Notes: generated from the sequence alone by a model not told the origin. DNA of 64,000 nucleotides from Gamarada debralockiae (GCA_002803225.1 NXFV01000856.1:54909-118908), one strand, 5' to 3'; counted from the first letter of the stretch, positions 46,615 to 59,985 are shown. Numbers and translations are program-made.

Positions 46615-48221
46615 ATGTTGCTCACTATTAAACAGCCAGCACATCAAGGCTATAAGTCTTTCCATGACTATACTCCACCTACACCGCCATCCACCTCTCG
46701 TTTTTCTCCGGCGGTGGCCACGACAGGTCCTTCATTCCCACCTATACCTGCTACCAATAAGTCTCTCCCACCACTACCAGCATCGAAGACGACGACACAG
46801 CAGATGTCGACACCCCATCGTGGCTTGCCCCCACCGGCGGCCATGACACTGCCGCAACCTACACAGCAACCTCCTCCAATAGGCCAACCACCTTTAAGTC
46901 AACCCATGGGACAGTTGCCTGCTCCTCCACAGCAATGGCAAGGTGCGGAAGAATCGATGAGGAACTGGCTCCATGCCAAAGCTGAGGAGGACAAGAGGAA
47001 GCAAGAGGAAGAAAAGACGAGACAAGAAGCACTGCGGTTGGAGCAGAGAAAGATCGAACAGGACATGTTACGTACTTCTCTGAATGGAGGAATTCCTCCA
47101 TATATGATCCCCATGGTCTTCGCTGGAATGGGCGGAGGTAACTTGCCAAACGCAAGCCTGGAATGGGCACAGCATTACATGGCTCAAGCACATCATCTTC
47201 AGCAGCAACAACAGCTTCAACAACAACAACAATTACCTCCCTCACAAAGCCACACTTCCCCAGAGCAGCTACAACGGAGAGATTCTCGAGCGCCTACTCA
47301 AGCGTATGGCGGACAGCCACATCAACCGCCGATGACTTTACCTTCAACACCCATAGGTCCATCGAGCTCTGCACAAAGCGGAAGCTTTATTCCTAGCTAC
47401 CCTATGTCTCCAACCTCAAGGTCCCGCGCAAATACACAAACACAAGGAACGATACCTAGGCCACCCGCCACGTCTCACTTGCCCAGGCTAAATACAGGAG
47501 AAATGCACATTCAGCAAGTTCCTGCGGGTCCTCCTGGCATGCAGATATTGCCTGGCCAGCCGGGCCATCCATTGTCACAAACGCAGTCAGCTCAACAGCA
47601 AGAGACACAATCTTCCCCGTCAATCTACTTCCACCACTGGCAACCGCCAACCTCTCAAGCTGGTACGAGCAGTGCAAATCAACCTACGACACCCTCAGGC
47701 AAGCATTGATGGTTCGTTTTGTTCTGAGAAGAGCCGGACTAATAGTCTCCTCAGATCACACTTCGTCCCCAAAGAAACGCAAAGCTACAGGACCTCAGCA
47801 GGCTGCCCCACCACCAACCTCGCAACCGCAATACACTTCTCCCCCGTTTTCCCAAACAGGATCATCTGTATCGAACACCCCATCAAGTCGGCGACGTGGT
47901 CACTCGAGGCAACGAAGCGACCTTTCAGCTCGAGGACTTGAATCTTACCGACCTTCAAGTCGTCATCGCCACACAGAAAGTGGATTCAGCACGCAAAGCA
48001 TGGCATCACCGCCAGGCCCCGACCAGGGACCCGTATCTGCGGTTTCAACGGATCCGCGACGGCGCTCAGGGAGCTCGCACCCCGTGTCTTCGCTCCTGGA
48101 GCAGAGTGATTCACGACCGCAATCTCAATCTCAGTCACAACAAACGCAGCGCGACCCTCAGTATTCGGCTGGACCGGAGATGAGGCACGAGGAACGACGT
48201 ACAACGCCCAAGGAGGAATGA
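46615..48221 (+). CDS. Pro/Gln-rich, probably nuclear protein with a GC-AG intron
   Basis: Exons 46615-47698 and 47755-48221 give 516 residues. The intron donor is GC (CAG followed by GCAAGC), the branch is GGACTAATAG and the acceptor is CTCCTCAG. The alternative GT downstream is excluded because an in-frame TGA precedes it, whereas the GC-AG splice joins TPS to DHTSSPKKRK in frame. Residues about 1-110 are Pro-rich. Residues about 118-160 form a charged coiled-coil-like helix (AKAEEDKRKQEEEKTRQEAL), followed by an ordered GGIPPYMIPMVFAGMGGG segment and a poly-Gln stretch near 200. The second exon begins with PKKRK, a classical nuclear-localisation motif, and ends in Ser/Arg/Gln-rich sequence. 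The layout suggests a transcription cofactor, but I recognise no characterised family. Confidence 0.78.
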
Positions 48222-51200
48222 AGGTGTGGAGGTGTTATCAAGCGAGATGATGGCAGATATTAGACGCGTTTCAGAAAAATTTCTCCACATCCCTATATGC
48301 GGCAATCATATAAGCGGAAGCTAATTTGCACATCGGGGGAGACGAAAACGGGACGACATGACCGGAACGAGATTGCATTTCGAGATTCAGCCGGATTGGA
48401 GCATTTAGCCTTTTTTGGTTTTGCATCATCTTCATTTTTCAGTATGGATGATTTATAAGATACCCATTTATTGCGCGTTTATCATTATGGTTTCTGGCCT
48501 TCGATTCTATCCACATTTCATTTTGAGGCTGGTAGGATTGTACGATCTCTGTACATTATACATTTGCATTTGGTGGGTAAGGACCCGTGTATCATTACAT
48601 CAAGACTGGGTAGAAGTTTGGTTGGATTTTCTTCTTCCAGTGCTAACTCTTGGAGCGGACCGGCACGGGCTGTCTGTCTGTCTGTGGCACTGTGAAAGAT
48701 TGAAGACTAAATTGGACTTTTGTGTATATATTTATCTTCGTGCATGGGCAACTTTGTGGGATGGGAGGATTGGAGGATTGTGGAGGAGGTGGGAAGGATT
48801 GAAGGGAGAAGAGAAACAAAGCAAGAAGTGCATGAAATGGAGGATCGGTCAAGGATCACTCCTGTTGAGCGGACAACTGGTGGATTTTCGACGAGAAAGC
48901 ATCAATCAAATCACATTTTCTCTCGAATACCTCTATCACATTTTGCAATGTCAAGGGCTTCCTCTGCTCATTCAGATGCTAGCATATGCACCACCTCCTC
49001 ACCTATGCCAAGGTGAAACTAGCCACCGTGCCAACTCACAGCGGCGAATCTGTAACCTTCATCTGATCTGGGCGATCTCATTACGGAAAAGGCGTTCAAA
49101 CACGCGCGTTCAACAGGCCAGCCCTGTGAGGAATCTGGAATCCAGGCCCTGGTACATAAGAGCCTCATTATGGCGGGGTTGAGAGCACAGACGTTTCAGC
49201 ATAGCATGGACCTTGCTTGATATTGAGATTACAGAGTGGAGTCTTTTCTCCTTGGTACGCTTCTGATAAAGTCCCTGTGCTGATCATAATCACGCTCTGA
49301 CAATGCTCTTGAAACACAATATGGAAGTTCTTATTTCCGTTCTACGTTTCTTTAATGTGATATGGGGTACTCAGCATCCGGAAAGTTGAAGTCAGATGTT
49401 TTGTTAACTTAAATTCGACATTGCCGGCTTTCAGCCAGTTTGCTTTGATGTGATTAGCTCCTCAGTCTCCAAGGAGTCGGCGTTAATCAGTGTGAGTTCG
49501 CGCTTGAGAATATGACATGCAGCAGTAACCGCCAGACTGGTCATCAGGAAACTCTCTCCAGCATGTCTAGTGACCAACTCCACAGTTTCATTCTCCACCA
49601 GAGTACCTGCATCCGTTTTAAGCAATACTAGGCGAGCCGTAAAAGTTCTCGAACCTTGTAGTCCGGAAAATATTTCGAAGAATAAGATGAGAAACAGGCT
49701 CATTAACAAGCCGAAGCACCAGCCGCCGGAATCATCAGCTGGAGTAATCACCACCAACCAGCCACATCCGCAACAGTGTGTAACACGTAAGGGATAGAAT
49801 GCTCAAGATAGGAAATAGTAACGAGTGTGCAGACACCACAACTGGACACGGCCATCCTCAAAAGGGCAATTGTGAAAAATGTCATCCCTTAATGCAGTCA
49901 CGGGAGAGCTCCGGGAGATTAACATGAAAGCCGATACGGCCAGGCTTAATGATCCTCCGGCCCCCTCCCTCCCCACCATCAAACTTCACAGCTTCATATC
50001 TTAATCACAACTACGAAATTGTCGTGCCCGACGCCTATCTCCTCAGGAGGGGAAATCCCCACGAGTCCCTTCGGGTCGGGGGAGCTCCCCCCTTCGTTGG
50101 GCTTAATGGCCTTCCAAAGTAGAGGCTCTGGGCCAGAGTTAGTGCCTGAAATTTTAAGGTGTCAACTCGAATTTGGGCGTAAAGCAGGGGGAGCTGGGGC
50201 CAACGGCCGGAGTAATTCTCGGTTCTGGGATCTTAATTAGTAGGCTTTGATTACGGGTTTCCCGATTCGTCGCAGGGCTGTTTCATATTTGAGTGTCCGG
50301 TTCGTCTGACTTCCATAATGTTTACATCTCGTGCCTCTTGCAAATTTTGTTTTGTAATATAAACAATGTATGCAGGTGCCGGAAATTTTTATCAGGTGCT
50401 CATCTTACTCATCACTGTCATGAGATATCGTTGAGTGTTCCCTGCACGTTTCTGTCACACAAAGACTCCACAACTTGGCAAGCGCGGTAAGTGGGATGAA
50501 GCATTTCGGGAACGCAGAATTCATTTTTGCAAATATGCAGGAGCTGAGCTGTGAGCACATCAGCAACGGCCAACGGCAGAGCCCCCGAGGATTGGTCTCG
50601 ACACGCCCGCGTGCAGGGATGCTAGTGAGCACGCAATGCTTATCCTAAGGAGCATTTACGGGCTTAAGGTTTTGTTGACCAGGAGCTACCTACTGACAAG
50701 AGCTGTCCCCCTGCGGATATACCTCCTTAGTTGGATACGCTGAAAGATATCAATTCGTTCAATCTGTTTCAGGGACTAGAAAGTTGTGGAGAAGCCTTTC
50801 GTAGACACATGTACCTCGAACATTCACTTTGACCTCGCAATTAAAGTTGAAGGCATCGAGGAAAGCTATCGTAATAGCTGTCCAAATTGCCCGTAATAGA
50901 TCACTCAGACTACCTGGCAGGGATTTGCCAAAAACTTGGAGACGGACTAAGGCAGGTTTTTGATCTAAGAGCTTTTCGAAGGACCGACGAATTTGTATTC
51001 TATTCGTGAACTGATCGGGAACAAACGTCATATCTATCATACAAGTACTACATATGCTTGGTATACTCGCATGCATCTATTGGATCGATTCACATCCCTC
51101 TTCAACACCACAGCCATTACCTCCCCACACCACAGTCATTACCTCCCCACACCACAGCCATTATCTCCCCACACCATCTATTTCTCCCCTCGTTGCAGTC

Positions 51201-51572
51201 TCCGCCCTTGAAGCCCAGCTCCAAGCACTCCCGTTTCAACTATCAGACATATCTCTTCTGCTCTTGGTTTTCAAACATCAGGCGTCTGATCGCGCTCTAT
51301 TATTGTAGTACTAAAATTCCCCACTACCCGAATAAACCAAACGAGATACAAAAACGCCATGTATCTTAAGGTGAAAAAAAGAGGCCCGGGTATAGAACGC
51401 AATGATAAGACAAGCAGACCCAAAGTTTCAGACCGTCATCCATCCGGCATTCTCCAAGTCCCATCCAGTCCAACGACGATATAAAGGAAAAGTCTTCAAT
51501 GAGAGTGTGTATTCATGTCGTGTGCGTTGTAAGGTGTAGAAATCACGAAGTGGGGCCGTACGATGTAAGCAC
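48222..51572. other. Long intergenic region of about 3.4 kb
   Basis: Starts with the 3' flank of the Pro/Gln-rich gene. A 255-codon frame at 48415-49182 begins without ATG, has a skewed Trp/Leu/Ile composition and no motif, and reads as chance. A 108-codon minus frame (49431-49757) with one hydrophobic stretch lacks an ATG start and is not called. A small GTCT repeat lies near 48669 and a 22-bp tandem repeat at 51109. No other signal seen. Confidence 0.45.
51109..51174. repeat. 22-bp tandem repeat, three copies
   Basis: Units at 51109-51130, 51131-51152 and 51153-51174 share the core CATTACCTCCCCACAC and differ from the first at one position each. The array lies in non-coding DNA about 400 bp beyond the 3' end of the RabGAP gene. 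Confidence 0.95.
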
Positions 51573-54054
51573 TCAAACCCTCCTCCTCCCCCGCTTCAAC
51601 TTCCACTCAGCCTTCGCAACCTTCATCAGCAACTCCTCATCCTTAACCGGAATCCAACTCGTAAGGACCTTCATCGCATTCTCAAAATCGCTATCTAGCA
51701 GAATCTCCCTCGTGCCATCAATAAGCGCCGCACTCGTCGCATGCAGGACGTCGAGACCGCCTGCAAAGGGTCGGTCTTTGTTGGGGGCGAGAGTGAGATC
51801 TGAGTCGCCGAGGAGCATGAAGACGTCCCAGACGCGGAGTTGGGCCGGAAAGGGGATCGAGTAGTTGAATAGTGTCAGATACCACCTCGTGCCGTAGGCT
51901 GTGGGTTCGATGTTGAGGTCGGCCTAGGGATTATTAGATGAGTTTGTATGAGGGAATGGGAGTAACGTACTAGTTTCTTTGATACTTCGCCGCCGTCTAG
52001 CCATTGCTTCTGGAACTCATCCAACGCAGCCATCAACCCCGAGAATCCCGTCTCATAAAGCTTTTCCAGACCACGCAGCGTCCACATCCGTACCAACATA
52101 ACGAACGTCTTCTCCTCATCGTAATAGCAAAGGAGCGTAGCAGCTAACGACGCCATACCCTGCACATACCCTGTCTTGGGAAAGTATAACGACAGCGCAT
52201 GAAGTACCCGAAACAGAAGACGTTGACCACCCCTATACCGGCGTCTGAACATAATATGACTATTGATAGTCCTCGGGACATCAATATCGATCTGAACATC
52301 ATCCGCTGAGCTCTGATTCTGCAACTTCTGGAACGCCCCGATAATGTGCTCCTGGCTCGGGCTATCTTTTCTCTTCTTCGCAGAGGCACTAAGGAATGAA
52401 TACCAAGCAGCAGAGCGCCAGCGATCGGGGATACCTTTCCAAGTCCGCTCGATCAATTTGGGATTCCGCGTATCGAATTCGAATTCCATGCCTTCGCCAT
52501 CTTTGCCTCTCTTGACGACCTTGGCCATCTTCCTCCATTTTTCGGCGCGGTCCCATTCTTTTTTCTTGAGTCCTTCAGCGGCTTTCCCGCCTTCCTCGTC
52601 TTCGGCGATATCTGCCAGACCGGGAGGTAATGTGAGCATGTCGCCTGCTTCGTCCATCCAGCGACGATCCCGGTTTCCTGGCAATCGATTTGCTGCAGCT
52701 CGTAGGTGGCTATTATTCCTCGTTGAGGCATTGGACCTTCGAGTATCTTGTGTCTTCAATGATCTAGCAGATACTTTCCGGCTAGGAGCTCGTTTGAAGC
52801 TAGCCCTCGATGTAGCGTTTGAGGGAGAACGACCGAACGTCCGTCTTCTTCTCGGTGTCTCGGATGCTAGCTGCAGTACTGTCGAAACTCTCTGTGGAGG
52901 CCTCGGCTCGGGTGTTCCTGGTCTTGATGGATTCCTGCTCATAGTGATGAAGCCATATCTGTCGACATCTTTGCCATTGATATCTTCCCAGTCTTCAATG
53001 CCTCCTGCTAACTCGTGGGGTCTCCTCGTTCCGCCTTCACTTCTTGTAGATAACACGCTTTCGGGTCTTTTCGCAGTACCATTGAGAGCAGGACTCAAGA
53101 GTCCATTCGACCTAGTTTTGTCAGTTCGAGCTCTGGAAACATGCATATTGACTTACAGCTCTTGTGTTTCTTCAGCCGTCTCTTGTTCAACATTCAAACG
53201 ACCGTCCATAGATGCAAACCTCCCATCATTCCAATCCAAACCAGATCCTGCCTCATACATGGACCTAACTTTCTTCGATTCCATCTCCAGATCTTCCGAC
53301 AGCACTCTGATAGAAGGTGACGCCAACATCGAGAAACTGGGTTGTCTGCCAAAATCATCAGTAAAACCCTCCTCCAAATATCAATCAAGCCTTACCTTCG
53401 TCTAAGATTCTGCCCTGCCTGAACAGCCCTCTTCCCACCCAGCATCATACTCCCTCGCTTCGAAAAAGACAACTGATCCAAAAACTCCCCATCCAACAAA
53501 CTATCCGTCGGAATCGGCGTCGTAATAGGACTAAACTCCTCCTCAGAAGGACTCGCCATCTTTGCCTGACCCGGCGGTGTCTTCGGCAGACTCCCTTTTC
53601 TCGACCCAGGTTTCCTCCACCTACTCATGCTCCCCGTAGAAGATGCAAAACTCTCACTCTTCTTGATCTTCGGCGTCGAAGGCACGCTGGTCTGCGCAGA
53701 AGGAGACTGTGGCGTACTCGCAGGAATCGACGATGCGAAATCAATTTTGAACCCCAAAACACCCTCCTCCTTCCCTTCCGCCGTATTCAAACTCCCCTCG
53801 CGTGCTTTACTGCTTGTCGTGGGCGCCAATCCCGAATCCCTCTTCCTCTCCTCCCCTTCCCCGCCCCCCACCCTCTCCCGCCGTAAAGCAGGATGTGTAT
53901 CCGTAGGTGGCTGTCTCGGCGGCGCGACCGTGACAGGAATCGGGGGTTTCGCGGGGGTGGTCTCTTCGTACCGCAGCGTTATGAGGCCGTCATCTGTTCG
54001 TGTTTTCGGGAACGTTGACTTCGTGCGAAGACTACCCTGTGATGGCGAGGCCAT
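51573..54054 (-). CDS. TBC-domain Rab GTPase-activating protein
   Basis: Exons 53396-54054, 53157-53345, 51971-53111 and 51573-51923 give 779 residues with consistent phases. The 45-nt second intron uses an ACTGAC branch and a CTAG acceptor. The first 450 residues are Ser/Thr/Pro-rich and disordered, a probable regulatory tail. The TBC domain spans about 510-770 and carries both catalytic fingers: the arginine in IDVPRT (Arg563) and the glutamine in YVQGM (Gln600). WRSAAWYSFL, the usual TBC opening motif, is also present. The protein should stimulate GTP hydrolysis on a Rab GTPase in vesicle traffic; the partner Rab is unknown. A long antisense frame (52344-53405) crosses its introns and is a composition shadow. 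Confidence 0.92.
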
Positions 54055-55182
54055 CCCTTCATATTCTCAATATCTGCAATTTGTGGATTCAAGTCGTAAT
54101 TGTGTGGGTCTTGTTCCGGGGATGGGGATCGCGACTTGAACTGTGTTGCCACACTCAATTTGTCGAATCTCGCGCCGCCCTGATCGCAAATGGCGCACGC
54201 AAATTGGTAGCGAAAGTGAGACGAAACGAACGTCGTGAGCTCTCTCGTCGAGCAAAATTGGAATGCGCGACTCTGTTGCAGGTAATTGAGAAGGCGCGAC
54301 GGACAAGCTGATCGAAAAATCAGATTTCCTGCTCTTGTCGATTGGGGGCCTGATTCGCGCTGAATCGTTGATTGCTGTTGTTCCCAATCTCATTAGCGCA
54401 CGCCAAATGTAACCAAATCTACCAAAACGAGGTGCTGCCAAGCCACCATCAGGGTCGGACCGCGATCAAAGCGTCAGGTACCTCGGTGCCGGGGCAAAAT
54501 CTAGACAGAGTGCTTTGATGATGGGACGTGACCGTGAACTTTGAGGGCAGGGGGAGCTTTTAGAGTTTAGAGTAATAGAGGATTTGAGGGAGGAGAGTGA
54601 TTTGGGGAACTATGTATTACTTCATACCACTCTACTTGGTACTTGGACGAGACACCGTTGCGCTGGCATCGAACGTGGCACCGCATTTAAAGATCACTTC
54701 CCCCAAGTAAATGCGGGGCTCCAATCCGTTGTAACCAGAACATCCCTTGAACAATCTGCAATGCCGGATTTCAATCGGAACATAAGATCCTAAAATGCTG
54801 AGACACTATGAACGATTACAGACTCATGGGTGGCTCTGGGAAATGCATCTGTCATTCATTCAATTGTAGCGAGCGATTGAGTACTGGAGGGATTCCTTCT
54901 AAACTGAGATGTTATTTTGGGAGAGCCAAAACGACTCATTATATCTGAGCCATTGGTGTCTTGTACTGCAGCAATAACATCTCAAGCCATAGCGAAAGTA
55001 TATTACCAGGGCTATCTATCTACATTCAGCTCATTCATTTGTTCGGAGAATTTTCATGTGATCGTCGATCTCATCCACGCACGCACAACGTATAAGCCCA
55101 GCTGAATTCGGCAATGCCAGCGCCTCATTGATAAAAAACGCCACGAAAATGCTTCCAGAAATGCTTCGATTCCCCATTTGTC
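54055..55182. other. Intergenic region between RabGAP and ankyrin-DIL genes
   Basis: Promoter and leader of the RabGAP gene on the left and the 3' flank of the ankyrin-DIL gene on the right. The frames seen here are short and lack motifs. Confidence 0.5.
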
Positions 55183-57816
55183 TCAGATATCCTCATTCTC
55201 CCAATCTCTCTCCTGATATGTAGATTGCGCTCGCCCGCCACTCGTATCTAGCTTCGCCAGAAATTCGGGCGGCACAGTTGGGATGTATTTTCGCTCTCGC
55301 TCACGGTTCACTCCGCCAAATCCAGCCCCATAACTCACGAGCATGTCCGTGCTAGTAGGCAAGGAGAAGGGTAACATCAGAGCTGGGTCCAAAAGAAGAT
55401 GCTCAGGCGCATCGTCGTCCTCGTCAGGAAGCTCGTCTGGCGGGAGAGGCTTCAGCGTATTCGGCACAATCGGCTTTCCATTCGAGTCAGGCGTTTCCGG
55501 CGCTCCATTGCTATTAGGCTTGACAGGTGTAGTCGGAGCCGAAGAATTTCTCTTCCCACTTCGGCTTCGCTCCTTGCGCGCCTTAATTTCCCTTTGCTGG
55601 TGAATGAGGTACTTCATCGCGCTCTTCGGAAGACCCTTCTCCCCAACCTCCGGCCGGTAATGTTTCACCGCATGAATTAACTGTGGGTACGTAAGTCGGG
55701 TGAGTTGCTGCAGCGTACCAATAAGTGCTTCCAAGTCATCTGTACCTAACGACGAGAAGCACTGTAGCCATTGCAACAATTGAATGAGAGGAGAGAGATG
55801 TCGTCGCGCTGCATCTTGGGTTGTTTCACCAGTAGAGGTCATGGACCCGTGCTCGTAATGTTCCGGTTGCCGGTTGTTCGTGCGCGCCCAATCTTCTAAA
55901 CTAGAAATGTTCATTCGGATCTGCATAGCCTTGGTCCGAGCCAAATATTTGCGATTCGACATAATCCGATTGAAGAGTTCGGCTCCAAGCCAATATAGGA
56001 GCTGTGCCAAAATTTGTGAAGTGATGACAGAATGGATATCGTACAAATCGAGCACAAAAAGCGTAGATGATAGCAATGACGTGACATTTCGGGGCGAAGG
56101 TTTTGCCCTTTGTTTTGGTGAGGGAGGTCGAAATCTTTTCTCGGCGGGTTCCTCCTTGACTTGGTTCTTCCTCTTGAATAATTTCCATTCGTTTTGGAAT
56201 GTAATATCTTCGAATCCGGGGATTGTTTCATGGTCAAGCATGGCCGAATCCAAAACCTTGTCCATTCTCCTCTCCGCATCTCTGATTATGAGGATGAAGA
56301 TCTCGTTGATCAACTCGGCCAGTTGCAACTGAAATTCGGAAGTCGATGCGGACAGCCCTTGGTCTTTCTTGAGATAATGTAACAACAACGTAGCATTGGA
56401 GATCCAGAATGCTAGTATAGTCATATCCCACTGATGTGATTCAACGACATCATTAATCTTGTCCATTGCACTGATCAAGAGCTTGGCAAGGAGGTCATGA
56501 CTGGCGTGATAGTGGGCATATCGTGCACTGAGGAAGAGTATGTTGGCGGGAACTGGTTTTTGAGACATAGACCGTTGAGGGGTCATGTTGGTGATGATGA
56601 TGTCGAGGATTCGGCCTAATTCGCTCTCCTGGAAGACGAACATCTGATCGTGCAGACATCTACTCCAGTCAAATTCTTGTGCCTCCTCTTCTAGCTCCCC
56701 TGGTGACTACAGAACATTAGCACTCATGATTTGCCAATAATCCACAGCCGGACTTACCTCAGGCTCATCCTCAAGCCCAACAGCACCCAAGTCCACCTCC
56801 AGATCTCGTGCACTCTCCATCATCATCCTTCTCCTCTGCTCATTCTCCGCCATCTCTTCCTCAAACCGATCCTGCGAGAATCCCGGATTATAGAAATCAT
56901 CCGTGACACCCGCAGTTCCAATATGATATCCACTATCATGTAAATACCCCGAAATCTCGCTATCAGGAGCCACGAAATCGAAGGCCGTCCGTCCAGACGA
57001 GGATTTGACTTCTGGAGATGCACCATGATCCAGTAAAGCCTTCGCAATGCCCTTATGTCGATTCGTCATCGCCCACATCAGAGCACTCCATTGGTTTCGA
57101 TCCTGCTTGTCCACATTGGCACCAGCGTCTAGGAGGGCAGCCACAACCGCTTCATGTCCCTATTACTCCAATTAGCCACTCGCCTCCGCCCCATACAAGC
57201 CAGAACTCACAAAACAACTCGCATAAATAAGCGGAGCAGTCCCCTCCTCATCTGGTGCATCAATATCCACAAACTCCTTAGCCTTCCCCCCCAGTATCCG
57301 TTGTATGCGCTCCACATCCCCATTGCTAGCCGCCATATTCAGAGCTTTCTGCAGGATATCCTTCTTCTCATCCTCACTCAACTTCTCATTTAACGCAACA
57401 GCTTCTTCGTCCTCGCTCGCGGAGCCATCCCTATGCGCCGCTTGAGCTGCAAGCATCTCCATTAACCGCGTATCGCTATCCCCGATCTTCTGGCTCGTCA
57501 AATCATCATCGTCATATCCGTTGTCATCGAGGGATAGATTGTTGAATTGGAGGGGTTTGGCAAGGATGGGAGTTGTGAGGAATTGTGATTGCCCTATCCC
57601 ATATTCAGTCAGTGCGGCCTAAAGGGAAGTTGCGGGTTATGAAATGGGGAGGGACCTACCTTGCCATGCATCGTACATCTCCGTCTCAGCGGTGTAGTGG
57701 GAAGGCACAGTCTTCCTGTCGTCTAAGGATTTTGGCAGGTCGTCTGGTAAGGTCCTAGGTCGTTTTACTTCCTCCTCCATCTCCCCACCAAAGCCGATGT
57801 CCCCGCCATTGTCCAT
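55183..57816 (-). CDS. Ankyrin-repeat and DIL (dilute) domain protein
   Basis: Exons 57660-57816, 57211-57593, 56758-57159 and 55183-56706 give 821 residues; donors are GTAGGT, GTGAGT and GTAAGT. Residues about 105-225 hold ankyrin repeats (APLIYASCFGHEAVVAALLD and NQWSALMWAMTNRHKGIAKA). The DIL domain covers about 330-640, with LAFWISNATLLLHYLKKD and LLSSTLFVLDLYDIHSVITS. This is the module that binds cargo or vesicle partners in class V myosins. A disordered Pro-rich tail follows. Fungal proteins with this pairing exist and are thought to act in trafficking or polarity; the exact role is unknown. An in-frame extension upstream of the chosen ATG reaches an acceptor-like CAACAG near 57846, so a further 5' exon is possible. 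Confidence 0.9.
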
Positions 57817-58460
57817 TGCAGGTGCAGGAACTGCATGTAGTTCGTACTCATCTGTTGGATGTCATGAGATTCTCGCTCGGTGTGAATGTCTTAATTCTGG
57901 ATCCTAGTTTGGCGTAATGTGGAAATATTCAAAGTTCTTGTCGATGCGTTGTCGCTCTGTGACGAGATGTTGTCGCCTTGTGGGTCCGAGCACCAGGTAA
58001 AAATCGACGACGATCTCCTTTCTTACTTTGGCAAGTTCAGAGGGTCCGTCAACAAAATCGCTCCCTTCCTTGTGGGACTATTCACTTACTTGACAAAAGG
58101 TAAGAGTGAAACTGCTCGCTTTATCGGCATTTATAGCCTATAGAAGTGTTTCGAAGCCAGTAAAACAGGTCACGTGCCTACTACCGCATTAATTGGAATA
58201 TAAGAGATCCATCGCTCAATTTTTTTGGGTGATTGAAAGCAGATGCTTTGGATAGCTAGTAGCATGCTCGATGTCCCCGGATTCAACTGCTGAGTTGGAC
58301 TGAGCACCTGACAATTGTTTGCTTCTCGTGGGCTCTGTTGACACTGCTTCTTCCTGAAATGGGAATGAAGGATTGATATCTTGTATCTCTATCACTACGG
58401 TATTCAGGAATGCCCATTTGATTGTTTGATAAAATCAAACAAGCCATCCGATTTTGCTTT
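57817..58460. other. Intergenic region between ankyrin-DIL and allantoicase genes
   Basis: Promoter and leader of the ankyrin-DIL gene and the 3' flank of the allantoicase gene. A 74-codon frame (57919-58143) has no motif. Nothing else is seen. Confidence 0.5.
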
Positions 58461-59711
58461 CTAAAGAGTCCTCTTCCCAAAAACCCGGATCCTCTTCACC
58501 CCTCCGTCAGGTATCATAACCAATTTCACATGAGTGAACGGCTTGTCCTTCACCAAAGACGCAAATTCATGCTCTTTATCCGGACCACACCTACTCGGCT
58601 CTACCACCTCCGTCCATCCATCCGCCAAAGCTCCCGGCTCTCTCTCGCCATGCCAGTCTATAGCCTCCACCTTAACTTTCTGCGGAAAGTTCCCTCTGAA
58701 GAACGCCGTATCCACCAACAGATTCTGAATCATGCCTGGAGCACCAAGTCGAATGATGGCCCAATCCACATGACCCTTCCCTCTCGATCTCGATGTCTCC
58801 CATCCATCTCCCATATCCTTTCCGCGGCCTGGCAAAATGAGGTTTGAAATAACGCCGAAATGCTGGTCACTGCAAGAGACGGCCACTCCTCCATTCTGAG
58901 CGGCTGCAAGATCGAATATGGCCTCCTTATCCTCTGGGAAGACTGGGACGGCATGGCCGAAGAGTCTGAATCTCGCAATACCACCGTCGGGATACATGTT
59001 CAATCTAACATGCGTATACGCCTTCTTCGTAGGAACAGCAAGCTTCCAGCCAAAGCGTTGCGAGGGACCACATTCCTGGATGCCAAGGATAGGCTCCCAC
59101 TTCCCCTTCTCTCCTTTCCAACTAATGACCTCTTCATCACTGGAGCTGAATACACCCTCCACAGAGATAGCAGGTGCGTGGTTCCCAGAGAAGAAAGCAG
59201 TGTCGACTTCGATGCCTTCTACGGTACCTGATGCTACACCAAGTCTGATCACGACGTAGTCGAAGGGAGCTGTGTTGTGTCTCCGAGTCTCCCATCCGTC
59301 GTACCAGGCTCCGGAGTAGACCATTTTGCCTGGTTGTCTGATGGGTGGAGTTGGCGTTAAGAGATTGGATGCTTCGGCGAACCATTGATCTGAGAAGGAG
59401 AGGACCTTGCCGCCGAGGGCGGAGGATATCAGATCTGGAGTGAGGAGTTAATAAATTGCACGTGATGGAGGGGTAGCAACTGAGTGTATTGTGAGAGGAG
59501 AAGTGGAGAGCTTCTACGGATCCACTGGAGCAATCGAAAGTGATATGATCGATCTTAGCCCCAAGTATGACGGATCCAACCCATTTGAACATCTAAGCAC
59601 ATGAAAGTCGTACTTACCAATTGAAGAAGAGCGAAAGGTTCCATCAATCTTGTCAGACGCAACAGGGGTTGCTGCCACATCTTCTAGCTTGTATTCGTTT
59701 TCGAAAGTCAT
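58461..59711 (-). CDS. Allantoicase
   Basis: Exons 59618-59711 and 58461-59434 join in phase 1 across a 183-nt intron (donor GTAAGT, acceptor CTCCAG) and give 355 residues. The protein has the two repeated jelly-roll-like allantoicase modules. The first has SSALGGKVLSFSDQWFAEAS, YDGWETRRHN and DYVVIRLGV. The second has GGVAVSCSDQHFG, GDGWETSRSR and DWAIIRLGA. Each ends in a ThvRLNMYPDGGIAR/ThvKLVMIPDGGVKR motif. Allantoicase (EC 3.5.3.4) hydrolyses allantoate to ureidoglycolate and urea in the purine-degradation pathway, which lets fungi use purines as nitrogen. No other purine-catabolism gene is adjacent. Length and motifs match intact fungal enzymes. Confidence 0.95.
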
Positions 59712-59985
59712 GTTGACTTATTTGTGAATGAGAAATGAGGGAAAGAAAGTAGCAATGAAAGATTTCAGACTTACAGTGAATAGCGAAACGAGTTTCACAC
59801 TTGGACTCTGTGATAATTTTTTGGACCCATATTTACCCGACACTAGTACCGCTACAGCCTAGTTGAACTTTAGATCCCTGTATCCATGCTCTGTGGGGGT
59901 CGCATCAAAAAGTGCAGGGTTCGAGCCTAGTTTCTGTTCGACAGTAAGTTTATGATTTATTCAACATGTTTATCTGTGCTAATAG
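59712..59985. other. Allantoicase promoter and intron-like segment
   Basis: Short divergent spacer. At its right end, 59944-59985 reads as a complete small intron (GTAAGT to GTGCTAATAG), and the ATG that would start the next ORF lies inside it. A GGTTCGAGCC at 59919-59928 resembles a tRNA T-loop but has no tRNA around it. Confidence 0.4.

Noticed and set aside
48415..49182. 255-codon plus-strand frame after the Pro/Gln-rich gene
   Set aside because: Starts without ATG, has an unlikely Trp/Leu/Ile-rich composition and no motif; better explained as 3' flank.
52344..53405. 353-codon plus-strand frame
   Set aside because: It is antisense to the RabGAP exons, crosses two of its introns and has no domain. 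It follows from the Ser/Arg-rich codon use on the other strand.
59905..59940. GGTTCGAGCC, B-box-like
   Set aside because: Only three of five T-stem pairs form and there is no upstream tRNA body.
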